Assembly: GCF_022200785.1 (NCBI RefSeq)
Contig: NZ_CP087585.1
Location: 2,356,001-2,420,000 of the forward strand
Source: Pedobacter mucosus
GTDB lineage: Bacteria; Bacteroidota; Bacteroidia; Sphingobacteriales; Sphingobacteriaceae
Direction: 5' to 3'
Length of the DNA stretch: 64,000 nt
Part shown: positions 43,940 through 53,726 of the stretch, one piece after another
How the letters are laid out: each line of letters begins with the position of its first letter
How positions within the stretch are numbered: the stretch's first letter is position 1
Translations under genes and position numbers: made by a program
Notes under the pieces: generated by a model
Databases searched by the model: none
The model's input: only the letters and a program-made list of their open reading frames with translations
What the model was told of the DNA's origin: nothing

Positions 43940-44593
43940 ATGAATATAACACAGCTTGAGGAACAAATAGAGGCAGGAAATTTACCTGCTGTTAAAGCTA
44001 TTTTAATTCAAAATTCAATTTTAGCCAGCACTAAAACTTCACATCATATTTCGCCTTTATTATTGGCCTGTTATTATAAAAAACATGAAATTGCTGAATT
44101 AATTACTGAATTCGTTGATAACTTAACCTTATTTGAAGCTTGTGCTGTGGGCAAACTTGATATTGCTACGCTGCTTATATTTCAAAGTCCTACTATAATT
44201 AATGACTTTTCTGACGATGGCTTTACACCACTAGGCCTAGCATCTTATTTCGGACATGAAATTTTAGCAAAATATTTAGTACTTAAAGGTGCAGATGTAA
44301 ACTTAGCATCCAAAAATGGATTTAATGTTTTTCCTATTCATTCAGCCGTAGCGGCAAATAATTTTGAGATCACGAAAATACTTCTTGAAGCGGGTGCATA
44401 TCCGAATGTTTGTCAAAAAGCTGGCTTAGCACCTTTGCACACTGCAGCTAAATTAGGAAATATTGAATTAATTATTTTATTATTACAATACGGCGCTGAT
44501 GTTTCTTTACGAATGGAAGGCGGGAAACTACCAGCAGATTTAGCTGCTGATAAAGGGTTCAATGAAATTGCTCAAATACTTAGAGAAGATTAA
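43940..44593 (+). CDS. Ankyrin-repeat protein
   Basis: 217 residues, no signal peptide or membrane helix. Five or six ankyrin repeats can be counted: TSHHISPLLLACYYKKHEIA, then DGFTPLGLASYFGHEILAKY, LVLKGADVNLASKNGFNVFP, HSAVAANNFEITKILLEAGA, GLAPLHTAAKLGNIELIILL and LQYGADVSLRMEGGKLPADL. Such proteins bind partner proteins in the cytoplasm; no partner is evident. It is convergent with the PspC/DUF2851 genes. Confidence 0.88.
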   Translation: MNITQLEEQIEAGNLPAVKAILIQNSILASTKTSHHISPLLLACYYKKHEIAELITEFVDNLTLFEACAVGKLDIATLLIFQSPTIINDFSDDGFTPLGLASYFGHEILAKYLVLKGADVNLASKNGFNVFPIHSAVAANNFEITKILLEAGAYPNVCQKAGLAPLHTAAKLGNIELIILLLQYGADVSLRMEGGKLPADLAADKGFNEIAQILRED

Positions 44594-44612
44594 TTCAATT
44601 GAAAAATTGAAT

Positions 44613-44831
44613 TTATTCCCAAATTCTTAATCTCGTTTTTTTTATATAATTTCTTATATCTAGAAAAACAGCTGCAAGAAAATAGAATAATATTGGAAAT
44701 CCAACGGCTAAGAAAGAGGAATAGATAAAGAATAAACGAACTTTTGCTGTGCTCATATTCATTCTATTGGCCAGATAAGTAGAAACGCCAAAACTCTGAT
44801 GTTCAAAATAAGTGATGATTCTCTGAAACAT
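44613..44831 (-). CDS. PspC domain protein
   Basis: 72 residues; one PspC domain with two hydrophobic segments (about 33-60) and the pattern GVSTYLANRMNMSTAKVRLF before the helices. PspC proteins sense envelope stress in phage-shock systems. It starts immediately after the DUF2851 stop (TAA|ATG, 0 nt), so the two are translationally coupled. No PspA gene is near. Confidence 0.85.
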   Translation of the reverse strand: MFQRIITYFEHQSFGVSTYLANRMNMSTAKVRLFFIYSSFLAVGFPILFYFLAAVFLDIRNYIKKTRLRIWE

Positions 44832-46115
44832 TTAAACTTGCTTTAAAATCTTGATACCAATACCACAATATAAGCATTTTTTCTGATCACAATAATGCTT
44901 TTTTAATTGCAAAATACCTTGCGAAGCAAATGCATTATCTATCATCACTCCCGCATTTTCATATTTAGTAATTATTGCATTATTTTCAGCAGGCAGGCTT
45001 TCTAATAATTTTATAGCCCTACTGATATAAAATTCATTATTAATATGTTTTCCGTAAGCAAATAAAAATAATGCTATTGTGTTTAACAAAATATTATTGA
45101 TGGATGTTTTGCCCATTTGTAAATTAACGTTTAATGCTACTTTTTTAAAATGATAATGAGTTTTCCAATAATTGTTAATAGATAAATTTTTAAATAAAGC
45201 CTGTAATTCGGCCACATTTTCTATTTCCAAAATTTTCGAAAATAAATGATTTGCATTAACAATTAATGCAGCAAACTGCGCTAAACGTATAGTAGGGAAG
45301 TTTTGAGGGCGCATCCTCATAAATTTCCAGATGCTAACTTCAATACACTTAATGTTATATTTTTTTTGCAAATACTGAAACTCCTTTTTAAGCTTTTTTG
45401 GGTATTCTTCTTCAAACTGACCAGCTAAAAATCCGGCCGAGCCAAAAACTAAGGCTTCAATTTGAAAAGGATTATCCTTATGCTTAGCATAAATTTGTTG
45501 CGGTATGGCTTTAGCAAATAATTCAAATGGTAATGCATTTACTTTAAAACCAAAATTTTTAGCAATAAATTGATAAAAAGTTTCATCCCAGTTGCCATTA
45601 AGCTTATTTAAGGTTTCAATTACAACAATGGTTTTCTGTTCGAAACGTTCGATTAACGTTCTAGATAAAAAAGAATCAATAATAAATTTATCAATTAGTT
45701 TAATTTGCGCAATGCAAGGAAAGTCGGTTAATGTGAGAAATAAGCTTTCATATTTCATAATAAACTCTTTCGATATTCTTTGTTGCAATTCTAAAACGGG
45801 CAGAACACTTCCATCGATCCTTTTAATAGGTATATCATTTTCAAAAACGACATGCAAAATCACATTTTCATAACTTTCATCTAGCTGATGGTTATGCTTT
45901 AACCAATCAGAAGATTTTACATGAATTTCGATATTCCCAGCCCAAACTGTTTCATTAATTTTAATTTTGCCATTGCTAAAATCAGGACCAGCATTTCTAT
46001 TTAAAAATCCCTGATGAATGACGCTTAGATTTTCTCCATCAGCAGTTTGCAAATCTTTAAAATCAAACAACCTAAATTGCCAAACATAATGAAGAAAATC
46101 TTCAGGAATATTCAT
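44832..46115 (-). CDS. DUF2851 family protein
   Basis: 427 residues, soluble. It begins with an alpha/beta domain (LHYVWQFRLFDFKDLQTADG, then FLNRNAGPDFSNGKIKINET and GNIEIHVKSSDWLKHNHQLD), which resembles a nuclease-like sheet with a conserved E-x-H-x-K, and ends with a Cys pair region (HYCDQKKCLYCGIGIKILK). DUF2851 is widespread in Bacteroidota with unknown function. The last 8-10 residues with CxxxxCxxC could bind a metal. Followed directly by PspC. Confidence 0.82.
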   Translation of the reverse strand: MNIPEDFLHYVWQFRLFDFKDLQTADGENLSVIHQGFLNRNAGPDFSNGKIKINETVWAGNIEIHVKSSDWLKHNHQLDESYENVILHVVFENDIPIKRIDGSVLPVLELQQRISKEFIMKYESLFLTLTDFPCIAQIKLIDKFIIDSFLSRTLIERFEQKTIVVIETLNKLNGNWDETFYQFIAKNFGFKVNALPFELFAKAIPQQIYAKHKDNPFQIEALVFGSAGFLAGQFEEEYPKKLKKEFQYLQKKYNIKCIEVSIWKFMRMRPQNFPTIRLAQFAALIVNANHLFSKILEIENVAELQALFKNLSINNYWKTHYHFKKVALNVNLQMGKTSINNILLNTIALFLFAYGKHINNEFYISRAIKLLESLPAENNAIITKYENAGVMIDNAFASQGILQLKKHYCDQKKCLYCGIGIKILKQV

Positions 46116-46179
46116 TATTGAAGATAAGAAAATATTCCCTTAAGTTGTGGATTAGAAAAATCGATTACGCTTTATCACT

Positions 46180-47088
46180 TCAAACTATTTTGATACTGGC
46201 TTTCCTTTTATAATTTGTAATAAAAACGCCGGAAATAATTAGAATTGTTGCCAGTACTAAGTCGATATTTACTTTTTCACTTAAAATTAACCAGCCTAAA
46301 AATATAGCGACAACAGTATTAAAATAGGTTAATATGGAAACTTCAGATGCTGATACTTTTTTTAATGCATAATGATAGCAAAAATAACCTAGCACAGAAC
46401 CAAAAATTGCTAAATAACATGTTGCTAACAAACTTTCAACTTTCCATGAACTAATATTTGCTTCGCCAGAAAATATTAATGCTAAAAAAAGTTGAATAAT
46501 TGCAGAAAAAACAAATTGGTAAAACAGATTTAAAAAGATGTATTGGGGCTTATCACTATGCTTTTTCGAATAAATAGTTCCGATAGTCCAGCCAGATACT
46601 GCAATTATTAAGGAAAGAATTCCATTTCTATAGCCTGGTACTAACAAATCACTGATCCCGTTTCGGAAAATAAAGATAATTCCTAAAAAGCCTATGAATA
46701 CACCTATAAAGCCTTTTAAAGATGGTTTTTGAATACCAATAAACACACAACCTAAAAATACCAAGAGTGGGGAAGTTGCATTAATTAAGGAAGTTAATCC
46801 ACTTGGAATGGTTTTTTCAGCAACAGTTGTCATGCCATTTGCGATCACAACCATTAAAATAGAAAGTATTATTTGCCTTTTAAAGCTCGACCATCCAATC
46901 CATTTTAGCTCCTTTTGCTTAATTAAAATTGCCAAAATAATAATGGATGCAACAGTTTGTCTGATTGCTGTAACGTACCAAGCCGGAATACTTTCTACGG
47001 CTATGCGAATACCTAAATAAGTTGTTCCTCAAATTAGGGCGACGCCAGTTAAGGCGAGTATAAGTTTTAAATCTATTTTAGGTTTCAT
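46180..47088 (-). pseudogene. EamA/DMT family transporter interrupted by an in-frame TGA
   Basis: Reading from ATG 47088 gives MKPKIDLKLILALTGVALI, then TGA (complement of 47029-47031), then GTTYLGIRIAVESIPAWYV in the same frame and a complete DMT transporter to 46180 (303 codons, 10 helices, the usual length of this family). Homologues read LIWGTTYL, so TGG has become TGA. No indel is needed. The first usable start after the stop would be a TTG at 46935, which would lose the first one or two helices. Amino acid or metabolite export was the probable ancestral role. Confidence 0.8.
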
Positions 47089-47100
47089 AATGGGTTAGTT

Positions 47101-47216
47101 TTAACCGCAAAGAACACAAAGGTTTACGCAAAGAAATAAGGTTTGACCACAAAGACTCAAAGAGCACAAGTCACTATTTTTGCTTAGTGTTCTCCGTGAC
47201 TTTTTGGTTCAACACA
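47101..47216. repeat. Dispersed ACCACAAAGAC...CACAAAG repeat, family D copy 1
   Basis: GACCACAAAGACTCAAAGAG (left arm) and TTAGTGTTCTCCGTGACTTT (right arm) are imperfect reverse complements, preceded by a related CGCAAAGAACACAAAGG unit. Same text at 57258-57292 and 57374-57423. It fills the gap between EamA and pyrF. Confidence 0.6.
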
Positions 47217-47217
47217 A

Positions 47218-48048
47218 TTATACAAGTTCAGCGTCAACCAAAATCTGGTTCATTTCTTGCTGCAACTTCAGCGCTTCCTCTCTAGCCTTTTCTGCAAAAT
47301 CCTCACCATTGCCGGCGTAAATTATGCCCCTTGAAGAGTTAATTAATAATCCGCATTGCGAATTCAAACCATGTTTACAAACTTCTTTTAAATCTCCACC
47401 TTGTGCGCCAACGCCAGGAACTAATAAAAAGTGATTCGGAACAAGCTTTCTTACTTCTGCAAATGCAGCTCCACGGGTTGCACCAACAACATACATCATT
47501 TGTTCATCTGTTGCCCACTCTTGCGATGTTTTAAGCACTTTTTCAAAAAGCTTATCTTCGCCTAACTGCTGCATTTGGAAATCTGCGTGACCAGAATTAG
47601 AAGTTAAAGCCAGTAAAATTACCCACTTATCTTTAAATGTTAAGAAAGGAGTAATAGAATCACTACCCATATATGGTGCAACGGTAACAGAATCAAAACT
47701 CATTTCGGATGAATTTGCATTGAAAAAGGTTTCTGCATACATAGCCGAAGTATTTCCAATATCACCTCTTTTTGCATCGGCAATGGAAAAAATATCTTTT
47801 GGAATATATTTCCAGGTTTCTATTAAATTTTCCCAACCAAGTTTGCCATAACATTCGTAAAATGCGGTATTTGGTTTGTATGCTACACACAAATCTTGAG
47901 TTGCATCAATTATTTGTTTATTAAATTCTAAAATCGGATTATTATATTTTAATAAATGTTTAGGAATCTTATCTATAGAAGAATCTAAACCAACACATAG
48001 AAATGAACGTTTTTTTTGTATCTGCTCAAAAAGTTGTAGTTTAGTCAT
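47218..48048 (-). CDS. pyrF: Orotidine 5'-phosphate decarboxylase, type 2
   Basis: 276 residues. The open frame extends to 48069, but only by a TTG; the ATG at 48048 ([20 protein letters not shown]) matches family starts. Type 2 motif [14 protein letters not shown] and [14 protein letters not shown] with [10 protein letters not shown] are present. It removes CO2 from OMP to form UMP. It lies alone here, far from pyrE (11.8 kb) in this window. Both flanks are repeat or long leader. Confidence 0.95.
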   Translation of the reverse strand: MTKLQLFEQIQKKRSFLCVGLDSSIDKIPKHLLKYNNPILEFNKQIIDATQDLCVAYKPNTAFYECYGKLGWENLIETWKYIPKDIFSIADAKRGDIGNTSAMYAETFFNANSSEMSFDSVTVAPYMGSDSITPFLTFKDKWVILLALTSNSGHADFQMQQLGEDKLFEKVLKTSQEWATDEQMMYVVGATRGAAFAEVRKLVPNHFLLVPGVGAQGGDLKEVCKHGLNSQCGLLINSSRGIIYAGNGEDFAEKAREEALKLQQEMNQILVDAELV

Positions 48049-48459
48049 GTAGTGGCTTATTTGCTGCAAATATGAATATTTTTCAGTCTTTCGTGCTAAA
48101 AATTATTTCTCACATTCATTTATTTTTAAACAATTTAAACTTTCTCTTGCAGATTACGTTTCATTTACATACAATTGCAACATAATTTCTCAATCGTTTA
48201 TCTGAATACTCCAGAAAAATCTATCAAAACATGTTTTTTGTTATCATTTTTTAAAGACGAATTTCGCCTTTGTTCAGCATATACATTATAAAGCCTTTTG
48301 ATTATTCTCAGTAATAAGCACATATCGTTTTATAACCTTAAGAATTTATAAGCAACAAAAACCGCATAACTGATGTTCACAACATTGATTAAATGCAAAT
48401 AATGTGGGAAGACACCCATCATTAAAACTTAAAAATTTCTAGAAACATATATATTTCGA
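48049..48459. other. Divergent noncoding gap between pyrF and rho
   Basis: About 410 nt without an ORF. CTTG (48146-48149), 20-nt spacer and TACAATTG (48170-48177) is a weak candidate promoter for rho (one mismatch in each box), which would leave a leader of about 280 nt. A small hairpin AAAG-A-CGAA / TTCG-C-CTTT (48254-48272) lies in it. Rho genes are often controlled by attenuation in a long leader, so this may be functional. Confidence 0.4.
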
Positions 48460-50169
48460 ATGTTTAGTAAAACAGAATTAAATGATAAGCTCACATCAGA
48501 ATTACGTGAGCTAGCTAAAACATATGGCATTGAAGCTGCTGATTCACTTAGAAAAATTGATCTTGTTGAAGTACTTTTACATCAGCAAGAAATTATAAAC
48601 ATAGCTAAAACTGAAGATGTTGCCAATGTTACTGAGCCTGTTGTGGTTGCATCAGCTCCCAAACTAAAAGCCACAAGACCTGCACAAGCTGCTTTAGCTG
48701 TTAAAGATGAAAAACCAGCCGTAAAAAAACGAGCTCGTGTTTCTAAAGATGAGCCAACGGCTCCAATAGAGCGAAAAAGAGATTCGGTTACTTTGTTTGA
48801 TGAGCCTGCTCACCAGCAACAACCCGATCATCAAACAGAAAAACAACCTGATAGAATTGTTGAATCAGAAGAAAGCACGAAGCCTATCTCTGCATTGATA
48901 GAAGAAAGTGCTGAGGTTTTACCAGTCGCCCCGAAACCGAGATTAGAGGTAAAAGAAAAGCAAGATAGACCGCAACGTGAGGATAATCGCCAGCAAAAGC
49001 AACCTGCAGGCGGAAATCATCATAAAAATGAAAATAGTTATTCCAATTTAGATTTCGAAAACGTAATCACAAATGAAGGCGTTTTAGAAATTATGCCAGA
49101 TGGTTATGGTTTTTTACGCTCTGCGGATTATAACTACTTAACTTCTCCTGATGACATTTATGTATCTCAATCACAAATTAAACTTTTTGGTTTAAAAACT
49201 GGAGATACGGTTAAAGGAAGCATCAGACCTCCAAAAGAAGGCGAAAAATATTTTCCATTGGTTCGTGTAGAAACTATTAATGGAAGGATACCGGCAGAAG
49301 TACGCGATCGTGTTCCATTTGATTATTTAACACCACTTTTCCCAACAGAAAAACTAAATTTATTTACGGATAACAGTAATTATTCTACCCGTATTATGGA
49401 TTTATTTACCCCAATTGGTAAAGGCCAACGTGGATTAATTGTTGCGCAGCCAAAAACAGGTAAAACTAATTTACTTAAAGAAGTTGCAAACGCCATTGCT
49501 AAAAATCACCCAGAAGTTTATTTAATTATCCTTTTAATTGATGAACGTCCGGAAGAGGTTACCGATATGGCTCGTAGCGTAAGGGCTGAAGTTATTGCTT
49601 CTACTTTTGATGAGCCGGCAGAACGCCACGTAAAAATTGCCAATATTGTTTTAGAAAAAGCTAAACGTTTGGTAGAAAGTGGGCATGATGTGGTTATCCT
49701 TTTAGATTCCATTACACGTTTAGCCAGAGCATATAATACAACTGCACCAGCATCGGGTAAAATATTATCTGGTGGTGTTGATGCAAATGCTTTACACAAA
49801 CCTAAGCGTTTCTTTGGTGCTGCCCGTAATATAGAAAACGGTGGTTCGCTGACTATTTTAGCAACGGCTTTAACCGATACAGGTTCTAAAATGGATGAGG
49901 TTATTTTCGAAGAATTTAAAGGAACCGGTAATATGGAACTTCAGTTAGATCGTAAATTATCTAACAAACGTATTTTCCCTGCTATTGATATTACTGCTTC
50001 GAGTACACGTAGAGATGATTTATTGTTAGATAGAGACACTTTACAACGTGTTTGGATTTTACGTAATCACCTAGCAGATATGAATAGCCAGGAAGCTATG
50101 GAATTTGTTCAAGCACAAATTAAAGGCACAAAAAGCAATGAAGAATTTTTAATTTCGATGAACAGCTAA
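48460..50169 (+). CDS. rho: Transcription termination factor Rho with disordered insert
   Basis: 569 residues against 419 in E. coli. After the N-terminal Rho_N helices (1-48), residues about 50-195 are low-complexity, charged and Gln-rich ([31 protein letters not shown]). The CSD/S1 RNA-binding domain (about 200-270, [11 protein letters not shown]) and the RecA-type ATPase follow: Walker [21 protein letters not shown], and the Q/R-loop region. Rho terminates untranslated transcripts. In Bacteroides such an insert was reported to promote phase separation; here it is an inference. Confidence 0.95.
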   Translation: MFSKTELNDKLTSELRELAKTYGIEAADSLRKIDLVEVLLHQQEIINIAKTEDVANVTEPVVVASAPKLKATRPAQAALAVKDEKPAVKKRARVSKDEPTAPIERKRDSVTLFDEPAHQQQPDHQTEKQPDRIVESEESTKPISALIEESAEVLPVAPKPRLEVKEKQDRPQREDNRQQKQPAGGNHHKNENSYSNLDFENVITNEGVLEIMPDGYGFLRSADYNYLTSPDDIYVSQSQIKLFGLKTGDTVKGSIRPPKEGEKYFPLVRVETINGRIPAEVRDRVPFDYLTPLFPTEKLNLFTDNSNYSTRIMDLFTPIGKGQRGLIVAQPKTGKTNLLKEVANAIAKNHPEVYLIILLIDERPEEVTDMARSVRAEVIASTFDEPAERHVKIANIVLEKAKRLVESGHDVVILLDSITRLARAYNTTAPASGKILSGGVDANALHKPKRFFGAARNIENGGSLTILATALTDTGSKMDEVIFEEFKGTGNMELQLDRKLSNKRIFPAIDITASSTRRDDLLLDRDTLQRVWILRNHLADMNSQEAMEFVQAQIKGTKSNEEFLISMNS

Positions 50170-50171
50170 AC

Positions 50172-50260
50172 AGATTAAAGATAAAGGAACAAAGATTAAA
50201 GATCATATTTGCTATTAATTTTTGTTCCTTAGTCTTTGTTCCTTATTCCTTGCTCATTAT
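50172..50260. repeat. Dispersed inverted repeat, family B copy 3
   Basis: Left arm AAGGAACAAAGATTAAAGAT and right arm TTGTTCCTTAGTCTTTGTTC form an imperfect hairpin between rho and pssA. Its GGAACAAAGA units are the same as at 33024 and 37655. Confidence 0.65.
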
Positions 50261-50265
50261 TTTTT

Positions 50266-50970
50266 ATGAAAAAACATATACCTAATGCGATTACTTGTGC
50301 AAACCTTTTTTCTGGATGCATAGGAATCGTTTTTGCATTTAAAGGCGATTTACAAACTGCAGCTTATTTCGTTATTCTTTCTGGAATTTTTGATTTTTTT
50401 GATGGAATGGTTGCACGTTTATTGAATGTAAAATCAGCTATAGGCAAAGATCTAGATTCCCTGGCGGATATGGTAAGCTTTGGTTTTTTACCAGGAATTA
50501 TTATGTTTCAGCTTTTAAAAATAAGCGATTATACCTCAGAATACCTTCCCTATTTGGCTTTCTTTATTACCGTTTTTTCAGCTTTAAGGTTAGCTAAATT
50601 CAATAATGATGAAAGGCAAACAGAAGATTTTATTGGTTTAAATACGCCAATGAACACTTTATTTATATGCTCATTACCATTTATTGCAAAAGATTATCCA
50701 ATGGTAATTGGTTCGAGCATTTTACTAATTGCAATAACGGCGATAACAAGCTTTTTATTAGTGAGTGAGATTAAAATATTTTCTTTAAAATTTAACAACC
50801 TTAGTTGGGCAAAAAACAGATTCAAATTCATCTTTTTGATTATCTCAGCGCTCCTTATCGCAATTTTACAATTTGCTGCAATACCATTTGTTTTGGTAAT
50901 TTATATTGTGCTATCGATATTTCATTTTAAAAGTTTTGTTAGCAGCGAAACGTCACCTCACTTACAATAG
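50266..50970 (+). CDS. pssA: CDP-diacylglycerol--serine O-phosphatidyltransferase
   Basis: 234 residues; I start at the ATG at 50266 (MKKHIPNAITCANLFSGC), because the frame upstream only adds a TTG start inside repeat sequence. The CDP-alcohol phosphotransferase motif D-G-x2-A-R-x8-G-x3-D-x3-D is visible as DFFDGMVARLLNVKSAIGKDLDSLADMV written in parts: DGMVAR, then GKDLDSLAD. It makes phosphatidylserine, the precursor of PE, in the inner membrane; eight hydrophobic segments. It converges with the Hpt gene (9 nt overlap of ends). Confidence 0.92.
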   Translation: MKKHIPNAITCANLFSGCIGIVFAFKGDLQTAAYFVILSGIFDFFDGMVARLLNVKSAIGKDLDSLADMVSFGFLPGIIMFQLLKISDYTSEYLPYLAFFITVFSALRLAKFNNDERQTEDFIGLNTPMNTLFICSLPFIAKDYPMVIGSSILLIAITAITSFLLVSEIKIFSLKFNNLSWAKNRFKFIFLIISALLIAILQFAAIPFVLVIYIVLSIFHFKSFVSSETSPHLQ

Positions 50971-51327
50971 ACTTTTCATTTCTGTTTTAGCTGTTTCTAG
51001 TTGATTGTATATTTGAGCTAACAACTCCTTCAGTTTTTCAACATCATTTGCAATCGTTTCAATATTTACCTGATTTCTAGCCTTATTTTCTAGATTTTGC
51101 ATAAAATCTTTTACATCATTTCGGCCTATATAACTAAAAGTTGGTTTCATTTTATGCGCACAATTGCCAACTTTAATCCAATTCTGATTTGCTAAGGCAT
51201 CTTCAAGCTCAGCTAAGTAAAATGGTGTCTGTTCTAAAAACGTATCAAAAACCTCGATCATAAATAATGGATCTTCACCAACCATTTCTTTTAAATAGGA
51301 TAGATTTAATGGCTGAGTTTTTTGCAT
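50962..51327 (-). CDS. Hpt domain protein
   Basis: 121 residues, all helical. NLSYLKEMVGEDPLFMIEVF, then the phosphorylatable His in KVGNCAHKMKPTFSYIG and a C-terminal helix pair; this is a stand-alone histidine phosphotransfer domain. It would shuttle phosphoryl groups between a hybrid kinase and a response regulator encoded elsewhere. It overlaps the end of pssA by 9 nt and sits 16 nt after folK, so it is probably co-transcribed with folK. Confidence 0.88.
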   Translation of the reverse strand: MQKTQPLNLSYLKEMVGEDPLFMIEVFDTFLEQTPFYLAELEDALANQNWIKVGNCAHKMKPTFSYIGRNDVKDFMQNLENKARNQVNIETIANDVEKLKELLAQIYNQLETAKTEMKSLL

Positions 51328-51343
51328 GGATAAAATTACTCAT

Positions 51344-51838
51344 TTACAGCTTATTAACCGTCGAATAATCCGAAATATCCTCTAAAATTTCTAAAATAGT
51401 TTTACCTAAAACTGGATGAACAATATTTGGGGCGATTTCAGCTAAAGGAATTAAAACAAAATTTCTAAGCTGCATATGTGGATGAGGAATTTGCAACCTA
51501 CCTTCGTCATTAATTATTTTTGAACCAAAAAGTATAATATCTATATCAATTATTCTTTCGCCCCACTTTTCATTTCTTATACGACCTAATACGTTTTCAA
51601 TATTTAGCGCTTTTTCTAAAACCTGCTCAGCGCTCAACAGTGTTTTAATACTAATGGCCTGATTTAAAAAAGATGGTTGATCTGTTTTGCCCCAAGCTGC
51701 AGTTTCATAAACGGAAGAAATCGCGACTAATTCTCCAACTTCCTCAGTTAAGAGGCTAATTGCTCGTTTTAAATTTGCATTTCTATCTCCTAAATTGCCA
51801 CCAAGTAACAAATAAGCGATTGTGTACTCTAAACTCAT
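51344..51838 (-). CDS. folK: 2-amino-4-hydroxy-6-hydroxymethyldihydropteridine pyrophosphokinase
   Basis: 164 residues from the ATG at 51838 (MSLEYTIAYLLLGGNLGDR); the longer frame to 51850 only gains a GTG. The HPPK signature is present as LLLGGNLGDRNANL, AAWGKTDQPSFLNQ, and RIIDIDIILFG, then IPHPHMQLRNFVLIPLAEI. The enzyme transfers pyrophosphate to hydroxymethyldihydropterin in folate synthesis. Divergent from sppA. Confidence 0.95.
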   Translation of the reverse strand: MSLEYTIAYLLLGGNLGDRNANLKRAISLLTEEVGELVAISSVYETAAWGKTDQPSFLNQAISIKTLLSAEQVLEKALNIENVLGRIRNEKWGERIIDIDIILFGSKIINDEGRLQIPHPHMQLRNFVLIPLAEIAPNIVHPVLGKTILEILEDISDYSTVNKL

Positions 51839-51859
51839 ATTATGCGTCACGTATTTTTA

Positions 51860-51867
51860 TATCTTTG
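51860..51867 (+). promoter_or_regulatory. -7 box of sppA
   Basis: TATCTTTG, exact TAnnTTTG, 24 nt before the sppA ATG; no TTTG at the -33 distance. Confidence 0.55.
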
Positions 51868-51891
51868 AAAAAACAAAATTAAAACATTTAA

Positions 51892-53658
51892 ATGAGAGAT
51901 TTTTTTAAGTATTTATTTGCTTCAATGTTAGGCTTTTTCCTATCAATTGTAATTGTTATTATTATTCTGATTGCAATTATTACTGTTTCAATATCATCTT
52001 TTGATAAAGATAAAACGGTAATGGTAAGTGATAATTCTATTTTATTTTTAAACTTAGACCAAGCAATTACAGAGCGTACGCCCAAAAACCCTTTCGGAAA
52101 TCTACCGATAATAGGTGGCGAGGAAAAAGATGGAATTGGTTTAAATGATCTTTTAAAATCCCTACAAAGGGCTAAAGAAGATGATAATATCAAATGTATT
52201 TACCTAAATGTTAGCAGTCCGAATGCAGGTTTTGCAACCATGCGTGAGGTTAGAAATGCTTTAATAGATTTCAAGAAATCCCATAAAAAAATAATCGCTT
52301 ATAGCGAAGTATATACTCAAGGTGCATATTATTTAGCTTCTGCAGCTGATAAGATCTATCTAAATCCTGAAGGCGCATTGGAATTTAAAGGCTTTAGTTC
52401 CGAATTAACTTTTTTTAAAGGAACGCTGGAAAAAGTAGGCGTTGAAATGCAGGTTATTCGTGTTGGAAATTATAAAAGCGCTGTTGAGCCTTATATTCTT
52501 GATAAAATGAGCGATTATAATCGTAAACAAATTACAGCGTATGTTGGTGGTTTATATAATACTTTCTTAACTGATATTGCCAAAAGTAGAAGCGTAGAAA
52601 AAGATAGTCTTTACAGCATAGCTGATAACTATAAAATTCGTGAGCCACAAGATGCCGTTAATTTTAAAATGATCGATGGATTAAAATACAAAGATCAAAT
52701 TATAGAAGAGTTAAAAGGCTTATCTGGTCGGACGAAAAAAGAATCTATACGTTCAGTTTCTATAAACGATTATGCTAAAAATAACGCTGAAACTGGTACC
52801 GGTAAAGATAAAATTGCCATTATTTATGCAAACGGAGAAATTACAGGTGGTGAAGGTTCAGATAATCAAATAGGATCAGAAAGAATTTCGAGAGCCATTC
52901 GAAAAGCACGTTTAGATGACGATATTAAAGCAATAGTACTTCGTGTAAATTCTCCTGGAGGTAGCGCTTTAGCTTCAGATGTTATTTGGAGAGAAATCGT
53001 TTTAACCAAAAAAGAAAAACCAGTTATTGCTTCTTTTGGGGATGTTGCTGCATCTGGCGGTTATTACATTGGTTGTGCCGCCGATAGTATTTTTGTTCAG
53101 CCAAATACCATCACCGGTTCTATTGGCGTTTTTGGTATTATTCCAAATTTTCAAAACTTAATGACTAACAAATTAGGAATTACTTTCGACGGTGTTAAAA
53201 CTGGAAAATATGCTGACATTATGGCCACCAATCGACCCATGACTGCTGGAGAAAAATTTATTATTCAGAATGAATTGAACAGAATTTACAATGGTTTTGT
53301 GAGTCGAGTTGCAGATGGACGGAAAAAAAGTAAGGGTTATATCGACAGCATTGGTGGCGGCCATGTTTGGATCGGCACAGACGCCGTTCAAATTGGTTTG
53401 GCAGATAGAATCGGAAGTTTTAATGATGCAATTAAAGCAGCAGCTAAAAAAGCAAAGGTTAAAGAGTATAAAGTAGTTGAATATCCTGATGTTATCGATC
53501 CGTTAAAATCACTTTTAGAAGAAAGTACTGATAAGGTTAAAACCTATTACACCAAACAAGAATTGGGTGATAATTATATGCTTTATCAACAAATGAAAAA
53601 AGTAATCGCCAGTTCTGGTATTCAAGCAAGAATGCCATTTGAAGCAGTTATAAAATAA
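51892..53658 (+). CDS. sppA: Signal peptide peptidase SppA, 67 kDa type
   Basis: 588 residues, one N-terminal membrane helix (about 8-32), then two S49 repeats. The general-base Lys lies in the N-terminal repeat (RVGNYKSAVEPYILDKMSD) and the nucleophile Ser in the C-terminal one (GDVAASGGYYIGCAADSIF), as in E. coli SppA. It degrades signal peptides left in the inner membrane. Single gene with a -7 box TATCTTTG; followed by an unrelated lipoprotein gene. Confidence 0.93.
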   Translation: MRDFFKYLFASMLGFFLSIVIVIIILIAIITVSISSFDKDKTVMVSDNSILFLNLDQAITERTPKNPFGNLPIIGGEEKDGIGLNDLLKSLQRAKEDDNIKCIYLNVSSPNAGFATMREVRNALIDFKKSHKKIIAYSEVYTQGAYYLASAADKIYLNPEGALEFKGFSSELTFFKGTLEKVGVEMQVIRVGNYKSAVEPYILDKMSDYNRKQITAYVGGLYNTFLTDIAKSRSVEKDSLYSIADNYKIREPQDAVNFKMIDGLKYKDQIIEELKGLSGRTKKESIRSVSINDYAKNNAETGTGKDKIAIIYANGEITGGEGSDNQIGSERISRAIRKARLDDDIKAIVLRVNSPGGSALASDVIWREIVLTKKEKPVIASFGDVAASGGYYIGCAADSIFVQPNTITGSIGVFGIIPNFQNLMTNKLGITFDGVKTGKYADIMATNRPMTAGEKFIIQNELNRIYNGFVSRVADGRKKSKGYIDSIGGGHVWIGTDAVQIGLADRIGSFNDAIKAAAKKAKVKEYKVVEYPDVIDPLKSLLEESTDKVKTYYTKQELGDNYMLYQQMKKVIASSGIQARMPFEAVIK

Positions 53659-53726
53659 TTTCCAATCGTTCCTAAATTTTAAATCTTACGCAGATAACAT
53701 TATTTCCGATACATAAACTAAGCGCT

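Noticed and set aside
46935..47088. Short EamA starting at TTG 46935
   Set aside because: Would lose the first helices; homology continues upstream through an in-frame TGA, so a disrupted full-length gene is the better reading.
48049..48069. Extended pyrF start at 48069
   Set aside because: Needs a TTG; the ATG at 48048 matches the family start.
50236..50265. Upstream TTG start for pssA
   Set aside because: Lies in repeat sequence; the ATG at 50266 gives the typical N-terminus.
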